Shown here in pieces: positions 55,996 to 64,000 of a stretch of 64,000 nt of DNA (positions are counted from its first letter, which is position 1; every line of letters starts with the position of its first letter). Origin of the DNA: Podocnemis expansa (lineage: Eukaryota > Chordata > Testudines > Podocnemididae); contig ML682005.1 of assembly GCA_007922195.1 (NCBI GenBank), positions 27,329,183 through 27,393,182 of the forward strand. Reading direction: 5' to 3'. The notes beneath the pieces were generated by a model. That model did no database searches and was not told the origin of the DNA. It worked only from the letters and a program-made list of their open reading frames with translations. A program made the position numbers and the translations under genes.

Positions 55996-57332
55996 GACTA
56001 TGTCCACACGTCCATGCTTAAATCAATTCAAGTTGAATTGATTTAAGCTAAACCGATATAAAAACCATTAAATCAATTCAAGTTGAATCAATTTAACAAG
56101 GCCAGACATGAAAAAAAAAACAAATCAAACTAGCATGTCCATACACAGGACTTGCTAGTTTGATTTAGGAGAGGGGCAACATGGGAGGTGGGGGAACATG
56201 GCCCCCTGGCAGGGCCATGTTGCCACCCAATCCCCTACCACTGGCTCTTGAGAGCCAGTGGCAGGGGAAAAAAGTCCCCAGGGCAGAGATGGGGGTTGCC
56301 CCTCTTCCTCACCACTTCCCCCGCAGCAGGGCAGAGATCAGGGGTGCCCTGCATCCTCACTGCTTCCTGGGTGGTGGGACAGAGATCAGGGGTGCCCCTC
56401 TTTCCCATCTCTGGCTGGACAGTGGGGCAGAGGTTGGGGGCTCCTGGCATCCCCGCCACTTCACAGGCAGTGGGGCCAGGGATCTCAGCATGCCCTGCCT
56501 TGCATGCTGAGATCTTTGACCCTGCTGCCCGGGATGTGGCAGGGATGCTGGGTGCCCCGATCTCCGCCCAGTGGCAGGGAAACAGTGGGAGAGAGGGGTG
56601 CCCTGAATCCCTGCCCCGCTGCCTGGGAAGTGGTGGGGATGCAGGGTGCCCTGAACTCTGCCTCACTGCCTGGCCAGCTGTGAGGGTGCAGGGCACTCCT
56701 GATCTCTCCCCGAGTGGCAGGGAAGCAGCAGGGATGCAGGGCATCCCCAATCTCTGCCCCGCCGCTGGGGAAGTGGCAGGGAAGAGGGGGGCCCCAATCT
56801 CTGCCCCACCACCCAGCCAGCAGCAGGGATGCAGGGTGCCCTGATTTCTGTCCTGCCACTCTGGAAGAGGCGGGGATGCAAGCCGCCCTGGATCCCTTCC
56901 CCCACGGCTGAGAAGTGGCTGGGAAGAGGGTAGCCCTGAGCTCCATTCCCTGCCACCTGACCAGTGGCGGGGGAAATGAGGCACCGGATCCCTCCCTTAC
57001 GCCCCCTGCACCCTCCTGTCCTGGCCAGAGTGCTGAGGGGGCGGACCTTCCTTCCAGGGTGCCATGCACCCTGAGAGGAAGTTCAAAGCCTTCTAATCAA
57101 AACAATGTTGTTTTGAAACAATGTGTCCTAACAACGTTGTTTCGACAGAACTGTTTCGATTGGCCAGCTGTTTCGTTTTCTGGGGAGATTTTAAGGTTTC
57201 ACTTTAAGTTTCACTGATTCAATATGAGGGAGCTCCTCATTTCAAATCAATGAAACGTTGTCTGGACATACCTTTTTTTAAAGTGAAGCAAAGGTTGTTG
57301 TTTCGCTTGAAAAACAACGTGTGGACATAGCC
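55996..57332. mobile_element. Composite MITE with minisatellite core, 3-bp duplication
   Basis: The left end GACTATGTCCACACGT is inverted at the right end (ACGTGTGGACATAGCC). The flanks are ATA (55993-55995) and ATA (57333-57335). The arms have short palindromes such as AATCAATTCAAGTTGAATTG on the left and GTTGTTTCGA/TCGAAACA-type words on the right. The 1.34-kb element carries a GC-rich tandem core at 56285-56960 and no recognisable transposase. Its termini are those of the MITE family at 14013 and 46700. Confidence 0.85.
56285..56960. repeat. Minisatellite, about 48-bp units
   Basis: Units begin with GGGCAGAGATCAGGGGTGCC-like text, followed by a variable CATCC..C..TGCTTCC part and ending with GGCAGTG. 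Consecutive starts near 56330, 56377 and 56425 give 47-48 bp. I estimate about 14 degenerate units. Because the period is close to a multiple of three, frames stay open on both strands (for example 56188-56844 plus, 56235-56984 minus and 56485-57069 minus). None resembles a protein family. Confidence 0.78.
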
Positions 57333-57335
57333 ATA

Positions 57336-57711
57336 GCGAATAGCCATTATCTAGGTCTAAGATATTTAGATTGATGTGCTTCAAGGATTTGGATCCATTT
57401 ACAAAGAGGTCTCCACAGGGGCCCCCAGAATCAGACTAATGTCTCTCTCTAAATATGATTTGCCTTCACCTAATGCTTTCTTCAGGCATAAATTTAAGTT
57501 TTGTGATCTGTTCAGGAGGGTTGTGTATAAAGACATCTCAGCCCTGTCTCTGAAGACTCTGGGACACCATATGTAATCAATGGACCCAATCTTGTGAGCT
57601 TCTGACCATCTCTGTAATGTGCTAGATATGTCTAGCACATGTATTTTTGATGCAACCTGTTGTGACTGGAGTGTGCTAAAATAATTTTGCATTGTTTCAT
57701 GAAAAACTTGG
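57336..57711. other. Unassigned sequence
   Basis: Non-coding; nothing recognised. Confidence 0.3.
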
Positions 57712-57719
57712 CTTTATGT

Positions 57720-58262
57720 CGGGCTGTCCAACCTTTTTGGGTGAGGGGCCACATTGCAATACTTTTCTCTGACAGGGGGCTGGTGAGAAAATTTTTGATA
57801 AGACATACAAATCCATCTGTATTAATAAACTGTAATAAAATAATGATTAGTGTGATACTTGGCATTGGTTTTGCTTGCACTGGGTACAGAGGACAAGGGG
57901 AGGCAAGGGTGCCTATGTGCAGGGGAAGGCAGAGTGTGGGCATCATGGCAGGGGAGGGGAGGGGAAGAAGAGTAAGGTAGGGGGAGCAGAACAGCTGGCG
58001 TCGCAGGACTCAGCTACTTCCTGACAGGGACCTCACCAACTCTGTTTTCCTCACTCCCTGCCAACCACTGCTCAGGGAAATTCAGCCCCTGAATGGCTCT
58101 CTGGCCAGGCCACACCTCCCTGCAGCTGTTTACAGGGTGGGAAATTAATAAGGGCCCCAGTCAGCTCCAGCTCCCAGGCTCTTTCAGCTGCACTCTGTGG
58201 GCCAGATGAAAGCCCTTGGTGGGCCAGAGTTTGGCCCCTGGACCACAGGTTGGACAAGCCTG
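57720..58262. mobile_element. hAT element with perfect 8-bp duplication
   Basis: The termini CGGGCTGTCCAACCTTTTTG and GGTTGGACAAGCCTG are inverted repeats. The flanks CTTTATGT (57712-57719) and CTTTATGT (58263-58270) are identical. The 543-bp interior is non-coding. It is the same family, inverted, as the larger element at 1893-3870, and the sequence near its right end (GAAAGCCCTTGG...GGGCCAGAG) matches the left end of that copy. Confidence 0.93.
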
Positions 58263-58270
58263 CTTTATGT

Positions 58271-60344
58271 TGTTTCTAGGATGTGTGTAAAATACCTATA
58301 ATGGAAGGATTTTTAGAGGCTCTCCTTCTAGATGAAAGCTGGTATATTTAAAAAAAAAATCATATTGGTTAGACTTTATTACCTATTTTCTCATTTAAAC
58401 TGTCACCACATGCCATTAGGAACAATAAAAGATGTACTTCACATCCAAAAACATAAAAACAAACAAACAAACAAACAAACAAACAAACCACAGACTAAAA
58501 GAGCAAACATCAAATGTTAGTCATGTTTTGTTTAAAGCTTCAGGGCTTTGATTTTTTTTAAACAACCTATCTAGTTCTCAACTATATGCTCATAGTTCTG
58601 CAACCATATTTGCATATGCAAAATTCTGAATCTCATCATGTAAATGACTTGATTAGACCTTTAATTATTGTAGCTGATTTCCAGATTTGCAAGATTTTGT
58701 AGCTGTGAAAATTGTGAGTACAGGTTTGCAGGCGACTTCTAGGACTTTAATTTCAGAAACAGTGAGAACTAAAGAGATTTTTCCCCTATGCTGAGAATAT
58801 GTGGCATATTTCAGCTGAGAATGAAACTTTTATGACTGCAAGTCCTGGAAACTGGAGACTCAAACGAAATGGTGAAAGAGCACCAGGCTTGATCCCAAAC
58901 CAAAGGAAATAAATAGGAAAATCTAGTGACTACAGTGGACTTTGGAGCAGACCTATGTATTCAATATTTGCCCAAACTCAGATGTTGTGAATGAGTATTT
59001 TCCCATAAAAGAGAAGAAAGAGTGCACTTTAAATTTGGCTTCAAACCAACTCCCCACCCCCCCAAGTTATCTGAAAGTTGTCTCTTGAAACTATTAGAAG
59101 GTATGTACGGATCCAAACACAAGACAGTAGGTCTCTCTTTTCCTATGGCTTGACACAAAGTACTCTGAAGTCTTTCCAGAGATTGTGACAGTCTTTGTGG
59201 AAGTCTTTCCAAAGATTGTGACAGACTTTGGATGTGGTTCCTACAGTAAAAAAGTAGTGCTGACAAACCATAAATTAAACAGAGAAGGACAATTTAGAGA
59301 GGCTCCAAAAAACCCCCCATCTCAAATCCTTCAACTTACTCTGTGCATACTGGAATGATCATGATACCATGAAGCAACCTTAGTAAGAATACTAAGGCCA
59401 GCTCTGTTTCTCTATCATAATAATAAGGTGTATGGAATTTGCATTAGTGATATAAGCTAGGACTGTTTAGTTCCATGCCTCTGTTGAAATTATGAATTGC
59501 CTACCACTTCCCCCAGGAAGAATGTGCAACAATTTAGAGCTGAAAATAGATATTTAGGTACTCAGATTTCCCACTAATATGGGAATGGAGATTCCTCTAA
59601 CCCTGTATTAACTAATATGTATTGCTCCTTTTGCCCAGCCATAATTATTAGGACTTAATTGTCCGAACAATTGCTATCACGGACATTTAAAGACATTTTA
59701 CATTAAGTCTCTAGTCTGCTGCCAAATAGCTTGATAGCTCGTGGAAACTTCTGAAAAATATGATCTTATAAAATATAACTAGTAATTCAGAAGAAACAGG
59801 ACTAAGTCCTACATCATAAATCAACAGGAATTCTTCTTTTGATTTCAGTGGAAATGCAAGGAGACCCAACATTGGTTGCTACTAAAATTTATATATAGTG
59901 TAATAATTGATATTATGTTTCCAATCCTATTAATTTGTATTGTGATACACCCAAAGCATTAGAGCCCCATTATGCAAGGCTCTGTAAAAATACAAAGCAA
60001 GAGGTGGCCTCTGCTCCAAGGAACTTACTGTTTAGATCTGTTGTAAACATGATAGCATACTTCTAGTATATTGCTCTAATGTGTAATACCCCATCAGAGT
60101 TAAGTATTGTGACTCTTCATTCTCCTTTATTTTAAATAATAAAGGACAATTACATAAATATAGATGCTGTCATGTATTTTAAAATGAACCTTTTTTTGTA
60201 GAGGAACAGGGATGAGTAATCCATAAAAACAAAGATGTAACCATGTAAAAAGTTCAGATTAACCTTTAAAACATCTGCATTACAACTAACGATATAGATT
60301 TGAAAAGAAAAAAAGATGCCGAATAGGAAGCAAAACTAGATGAT
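58271..60344. other. Unassigned sequence with an (AAAC)n microsatellite
   Basis: AT-rich non-coding DNA. An (AAAC)n array of about eight units is at 58457-58489. At 59945-60040 the text CAAGGCTCTG...CTCCAAGGAACTTACTG looks like a worn ancient amniote repeat that I cannot name with certainty. A short tandem duplication of about 39 bp, based on GTCTTTCCAGAGATTGTGAC, is at about 59168-59228. No gene is supported. Confidence 0.45.
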
Positions 60345-60378
60345 CATAGGTTTCAAAGGGGCAGCTGTGTTAGCATGG
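60345..60378 (+). mobile_element. Fragment of the Penelope/SINE-like terminal sequence
   Basis: The text GGTTTCAAAGGGGCAGCTGT, then GTTAGCATGGGTTAAAGG, is the leading part of the repeat unit, as at 36310. It is truncated after that. Confidence 0.55.
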
Positions 60379-60575
60379 GTTAAAGGAAGCCATAAGGACC
60401 CGGAACGCCATTCTGGGGTCCACCATTTTTAGGGGCTCAGCGTTCCAGGTCCCCTAACAATAGGAAGTGGTGCCAGACCGCTGCATTCTGGGGCCCACCA
60501 TTTAAAAATATTAGGGCCCAGAATGCAGCATTCCAGTTCCAATGCTAAGCCCCTAACAATAGCAGACCCTGGTAC
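60379..60575. repeat. Short inverted duplication
   Basis: The words GGGGCTCAGCGTTCCAG and CCATTCTGGGGTCCACCATT recur in altered and inverted form (GCATTCTGGGGCCCACCATT, GGGCCCAGAATGCAGCATTC, and TAAGCCCCTAACAATAG) within 200 bp. This is a local rearranged repeat of unknown class. Confidence 0.45.
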
Positions 60576-61190
60576 CACTGTTCCCTCTAAGGCACGTGGC
60601 AGCATGGCTGTGCACTTGAAAAAATCCTGCTGCACAGGATTTTCCTGTCCCCGTGCATGGGACAGTTCAGGGCAGCAGCGGGGCCGAGGTTGGGGCCAGG
60701 CAGTGCTGGGCTGGGCCTGCCCCACAGCCAGGGAACAGCCAGGAGCAGGAGGCAGCAGGACCGGGTCCTGCAGCAAGGCCGGGAATCAGCCGGGGGTGCC
60801 TGGGCTGGGCTGAGGATCGTGCCAGGACACAGCACTACAGCGCGTCTCCCCTAGGCTGGTGGAAGGGAGGGTCTGCGGGCTTGGTCCACCCCTGCCACTC
60901 CTCCCTCCCCTCCCCTCCTTGGAGCCTGTGGAGGCTCCACCCCTTCCAGCCAGGGGCTGGCCATTCCAGGCCCCAGCCTCCAGCCCAGGCTCCTCCTTGC
61001 TGGCCAGCACTGTGGCCTCCTGTCCCCCGCCCAGCTCTTTGGCCAGTGAAGGGGGCTGGGAGGGTTGGGGTGGTCAGGCAGCTGGTGGGGAAAGCAGGGG
61101 GCCGGGAGGGTGGGCTGGGGGGGCTAAAGAGGGTGGTGGGTTAGGAGGTCTGGAATGGGGGCAGGGAGCTTAGGGAGTTGGGGTTGGGTA
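60576..61190. mobile_element. Left end of a hAT-like element, right end not found
   Basis: It begins CACTGTTCCCTCTAAGGCAC and continues GTGCACTTGAAAAAATCC, which matches the family of the element at 30852-31407. The GC-rich stretch that follows is non-coding, and the frames 60653-61144 and 60859-61173 are composition artefacts. No CTTAGAGGGAACA terminus follows, so the right boundary given is only the end of the GC-rich stretch. Confidence 0.5.
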
Positions 61191-61740
61191 AGGTTACCAG
61201 ACGTCTGGCAAAAGGAGGACATATCCTTCTTTTTGCCCTCCCATCCTCCTGGCATTTGGGAAAAAGTGCAATTTCTCTGGCTTTTTGCTGGCTGCATGGG
61301 GCAGCTCTAGAGCCCGCAGCTCCAGAACACATTCTTCTGTCGTTCAGCCCAGCAGCTGCAGCGCCTGGTGGGGTTGGGAATTTGCAGAGGATCCCTTGCT
61401 GGGCTGCTGCATGTATACTGGCAGTGAAGAGGGCTGGCCAGGGGTGGGGTTGGCTGCAGCCAGGGAAGTGGTTTGGGTCTACCTTGTTGCTTCTGTTGCT
61501 CACCGCTTCTTTCCAGTCAGCAGCTCAGGTCTGCTCCCCTCTCCCCCACCCCCATTTTGGGGAAGGCTTGCTCTTATTTTTCGGAGAGGCTGGAGCTTTT
61601 CTTCAGCTTGATGGCATCGCTCGCAGAGACAACCCTGTGGTGCCTGCTTCACTTTCCGCTTTGCTGCCCTGCTTGGCTTACAGTTTCTGGGGAGGTTTCT
61701 TTCTCTAATGGCTCAGTTAAGCCAGATCTTTATTCCTTCT
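61191..61740. repeat. Repeat starting GGTTACCAGACGTCTGG
   Basis: The start contains the palindrome CCAGACGTCTGG and then AAAAGGAGGACATATCC. I recall similar starts in turtle repeats. The matching other end is not visible. The frames 61178-61708 and 61141-61503 overlap it and have no recognisable domain. Confidence 0.4.
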
Positions 61741-62371
61741 AATGGGCATTGCCTTTTTGCAACAAATCTTTTGTTTACAGGTCAAGGAAAGTTCACTTTG
61801 GATTGTGAGGACGTTTGAGTACATGTGATTTTTCCTTTTCTCACTGTGATTTTTCAGTGTGCTTCTCCTTTCCAAGATGAGATTAGTCTGCTACAGATAT
61901 ATCCTTAAATTTTATTAAGATACACCAAAGTGCAAGTATTATACATTCTAAAGTAGCTGCTGGGCTGGGCCTGATCCTATAGTTTAAATGAAGTCAGTGG
62001 AAAATTTCATTGAGCAAGGATTGCAATATTTGTCCCTTTGTTAGTAGTTTATCAAATCACAGAAAACAAACAGCTTGGTTCTGCCTTTTGCATATATAGT
62101 CTATGCTTATTTTTATTTTAGGGTGAGTTTCTTTTGGTATATTTAGGAAAAAACTGATCATTGCATCTGAGAATAGGTGCTGTCATCTTGGGTGCATCAT
62201 TTGATAGTCAAAAACATCTAATTTTACTCCCCCCCATTTGATGTGTATTTCACATAAAAGCAAAAGGAAAATGTCAATGCTCATAAAATAGATATATGTC
62301 CATCTGTGGTTTATAGCAGACATAGTAGGATGTGACGTCTAGAAACTTGCATTTTAGGTAAAAGGTTATTG
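61741..62371. other. Unassigned sequence
   Basis: AT-rich non-coding sequence; nothing recognised. Confidence 0.3.
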
Positions 62372-62599
62372 TCCATTGCCCATTAATTTAATTGGATGGC
62401 CACCCCTCCCAGGCCATCGGTTAAGTGTGTAGAGTGGAGCAGATGGCCCCTTCAACTGAATGGCCGTTGACACCCAATTGATTTCTACAGGGCTAGGCAT
62501 AGGAGGGCACTGCCCAGATTGCAAGATCTGTGAAATGGTGAAGGCATGAGTCATGCTCACCTGAAGTTTCCTGCCTTACCTGTAATCAGCAAACTGTGG

Positions 62600-62640
62600 C
62601 CAATCATAGCCACTGGCAGGAAACAAACGGTTTAAAAACC
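62600..62640 (+). promoter_or_regulatory. CCAAT and TATA-like promoter elements
   Basis: CCAATCATAG at 62600-62609 and GGTTTAAAAACC at 62629-62640 lie about 30 bp apart. TTTAAAAA is a degenerate TATA box, and a transcription start would be expected near 62665. This is a sequence-pattern prediction only, and TATA-like words are common in AT-rich DNA. Confidence 0.4.
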
Positions 62641-63289
62641 CAGGGTGTGGATTGATCAGCAGGACAGTTCCTGACATCCTGCCTGGCTTGATCACCCAGA
62701 TACTGACCTCCTCTGCTCATGAGTTCTTTCCCGAGCATACCATGATTGAAACTGCCGGCCAAGTAACGAGTCTCTCTCCTGCTTGTAATGCTGCTGCTGC
62801 TGCTGGTGGTGGAATTGGTAAGAGCCTGCACCTGCAGCTTTCTTTAAAACAAATTACCTCCTCTTTGGCTGCTGTTTTTGCCATTGCTCTCTCCCAGCTC
62901 CAACAAGCCCATGCTCCTGAGAGCAGGCTTGTCTTTCGCTTTCTGGCTTCCCCTTTTTTTAGATTGCTGTTTCGCTCTCCACTGTTTATAAAAGTTCCCG
63001 TGTTTCCAATTGTTTGCCACTGCTCTATTTTTTATTACTTGTTGTATCTCTCCCCTCTAAATTTGTTTGAACTTAGGATACCTTAGAAGTACTACTATGA
63101 GTTGCAACATTGTTTCACTTTAGTCTGTAAGCCTTAGAAGTGTTAGGATAAATTGTAAGATTGTTTCATTTAGTTTGTAAACCTTAGAGTTATTGTGCTA
63201 GGTCATTTTGCCTTCCCCTCTGTGACTCCCCTGAGTTAAATAAACTTTTCTTACTTAAACTTTCCTTGTCCCCTCTTTATCTTTTGAAT

Positions 63290-63665
63290 TTCCCCCTTGT
63301 GCCCCAACTTCCCCTCTGCTCCTTTTCCTTTCCCTACCACCACTCCTGCCATCCCCATGGCCCGCCCTTGCTGTGGCTCCCCGCAGCTCCCCGTAGCTCT
63401 CCCTTGCTGTGGCTCCCCCTTGCTGCCGCTGGCTCCCTGCTCCTGTGGCACCCCCTAGCTGCCGGTTCCCACAGCTGCCGGCTCCCACAGCTCCAGCTCC
63501 CCCAGCCGCTGCTGCTGCCAGTTCCCGCCGCTCCTTTCTCCCTGCCGCTTCCCACAGCTCCCGTGGCTCCTTTCCTTGCCGCTCAGCCCCCTTCTGCCTC
63601 CCTCTGTAACCCCCGAACTTCCCTGTTGCTGTCCAGCCTTAAAATTCCTGCTCCCCCGCTTGTTT
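63290..63665. repeat. Pyrimidine-rich degenerate tandem repeat
   Basis: Recurrent CCCTTGCTG, GGCTCCC, CACAGCTCC and GCTGCCG words at irregular short spacing. The composition gives proline/leucine/serine-rich frames on the plus strand and glycine/serine/arginine-rich ones on the minus strand, which are not genes. Confidence 0.6.
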
Positions 63666-64000
63666 CCACTCTTCTCTGCTACTGCCACACACTGAGTTTG
63701 TATTGTACCCCCTTTTACTTATATGGTGTTAGAACATCTTTTTAAGCCACTGTGATTTGATTAATAACTGTAGGTTAAGTTAGTTTGAGAACCTCCATTG
63801 TCCCCCAACTTGTTCCACTCCATAAAGTTAAGTTTATTTAACAAAACCCCATTGTAAAAAGCCGTGACAAACCTCATATACATACACTTCATAATTAATT
63901 TTGTATTAATATCCATTTTAATAAAGGTTAAATTGTACCCCACTGGTGCGGTAATTGCCCCCCAGGATCCTCAAAGTATTGAACCTGCTAGCAGGGTGAG

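Larger units (their letters stand above)
62372..64000 (+). mobile_element. LTR-like unit with promoter and poly(A) signals, cut by the window end
   Basis: A CCAAT box at about 62600-62604 is followed 30 bp later by a TATA-like TTTAAAAA at 62631-62638, the normal spacing for an RNA polymerase II promoter. An AATAAA lies at 63239-63244 and another at 63920-63925. Between them is a C/T-rich block with GCTGCCGCTGGCTCCC-type words (63290-63660). U3-like, R-like and U5-like parts in this order suggest a retroviral-type LTR, but its borders are not visible. The open frames 62652-63086 and 63266-63745 have no known domain. It could instead be a host promoter with a first exon. Confidence 0.4.

Noticed and set aside
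56181..57069. Open frames of 97-249 codons on both strands
   Set aside because: Same cause: a 48-bp-period GC-rich minisatellite within a MITE.
1..64000. CRISPR array, operon, prokaryotic origin, tRNA or rRNA gene
   Set aside because: No regularly spaced identical repeats with unique spacers, no dense same-strand coding, and no cloverleaf or ribosomal sequence was seen. The content is vertebrate repeats.
1..64000. Host protein-coding exons
   Set aside because: No frame outside mobile elements showed a recognisable domain with splice-site borders. Small or divergent exons could be missed by eye.

Overview
This window looks like non-coding, repeat-dense nuclear DNA from a sauropsid, most likely a turtle. 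I saw no convincing host exon, tRNA, rRNA, CRISPR array or operon. The evidence for a reptile is the mix of repeats: CR1-type LINEs in several subfamilies, a DIRS-type retrotransposon whose Gag carries a LAP2-alpha-like domain, Penelope-like elements with a GIY-YIG nuclease, a PIF/Harbinger transposase relic, ERV/LTR pieces, many hAT elements, and AT-rich fold-back MITEs. Naming a turtle is an inference from remembered repeat motifs; no search was run. Almost every long reading frame here is explained by a transposable element or by a tandem repeat whose period is a multiple of three.

Layout. 1-13 kb: diffuse sequence with a 2-kb hAT element (1893-3870) carrying purine-rich and pyrimidine-rich tandem cores, an LTR-like stretch near 5-6 kb, and the C-terminal remnant of a non-LTR retrotransposon at 12.1-12.6 kb. 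13-20 kb: a fold-back MITE (14013-14499), LINE relics, and a solo LTR with a perfect 5-bp target duplication (16020-17014). 20-29 kb: a composite MITE with a 45-bp minisatellite core, a Harbinger transposase relic, a DIRS Gag relic on the minus strand, and a Penelope-like copy. 29-34 kb: three hAT elements nested in one another, then another MITE and hAT. 35-44 kb: several CR1 relics on the minus strand, one interrupted by three later insertions, plus more hAT copies and two hairpin-shaped elements that have target duplications. 44-50 kb: a hAT, an LTR-like stretch split by a MITE, SINE-like pieces, and a hAT holding a Penelope fragment and an LTR fragment. 50-57 kb: an old endogenous retrovirus broken by a CR1 and by a hAT that carries part of its own transposase, then a second composite MITE with a 48-bp minisatellite core. 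57-64 kb: a hAT with a perfect 8-bp duplication, diffuse sequence, and a promoter/poly(A)-containing LTR-like unit running off the window end.

The elements do not work together as a pathway. They are successive insertions, and target duplications plus nesting give their relative order. The most unusual items are the short hairpin elements built from inverted copies of the Penelope/SINE-like terminal sequence, with 9- and 11-bp target duplications, and the two composite MITEs that carry 3n-period minisatellites. I found no evidence of a new multi-gene system.
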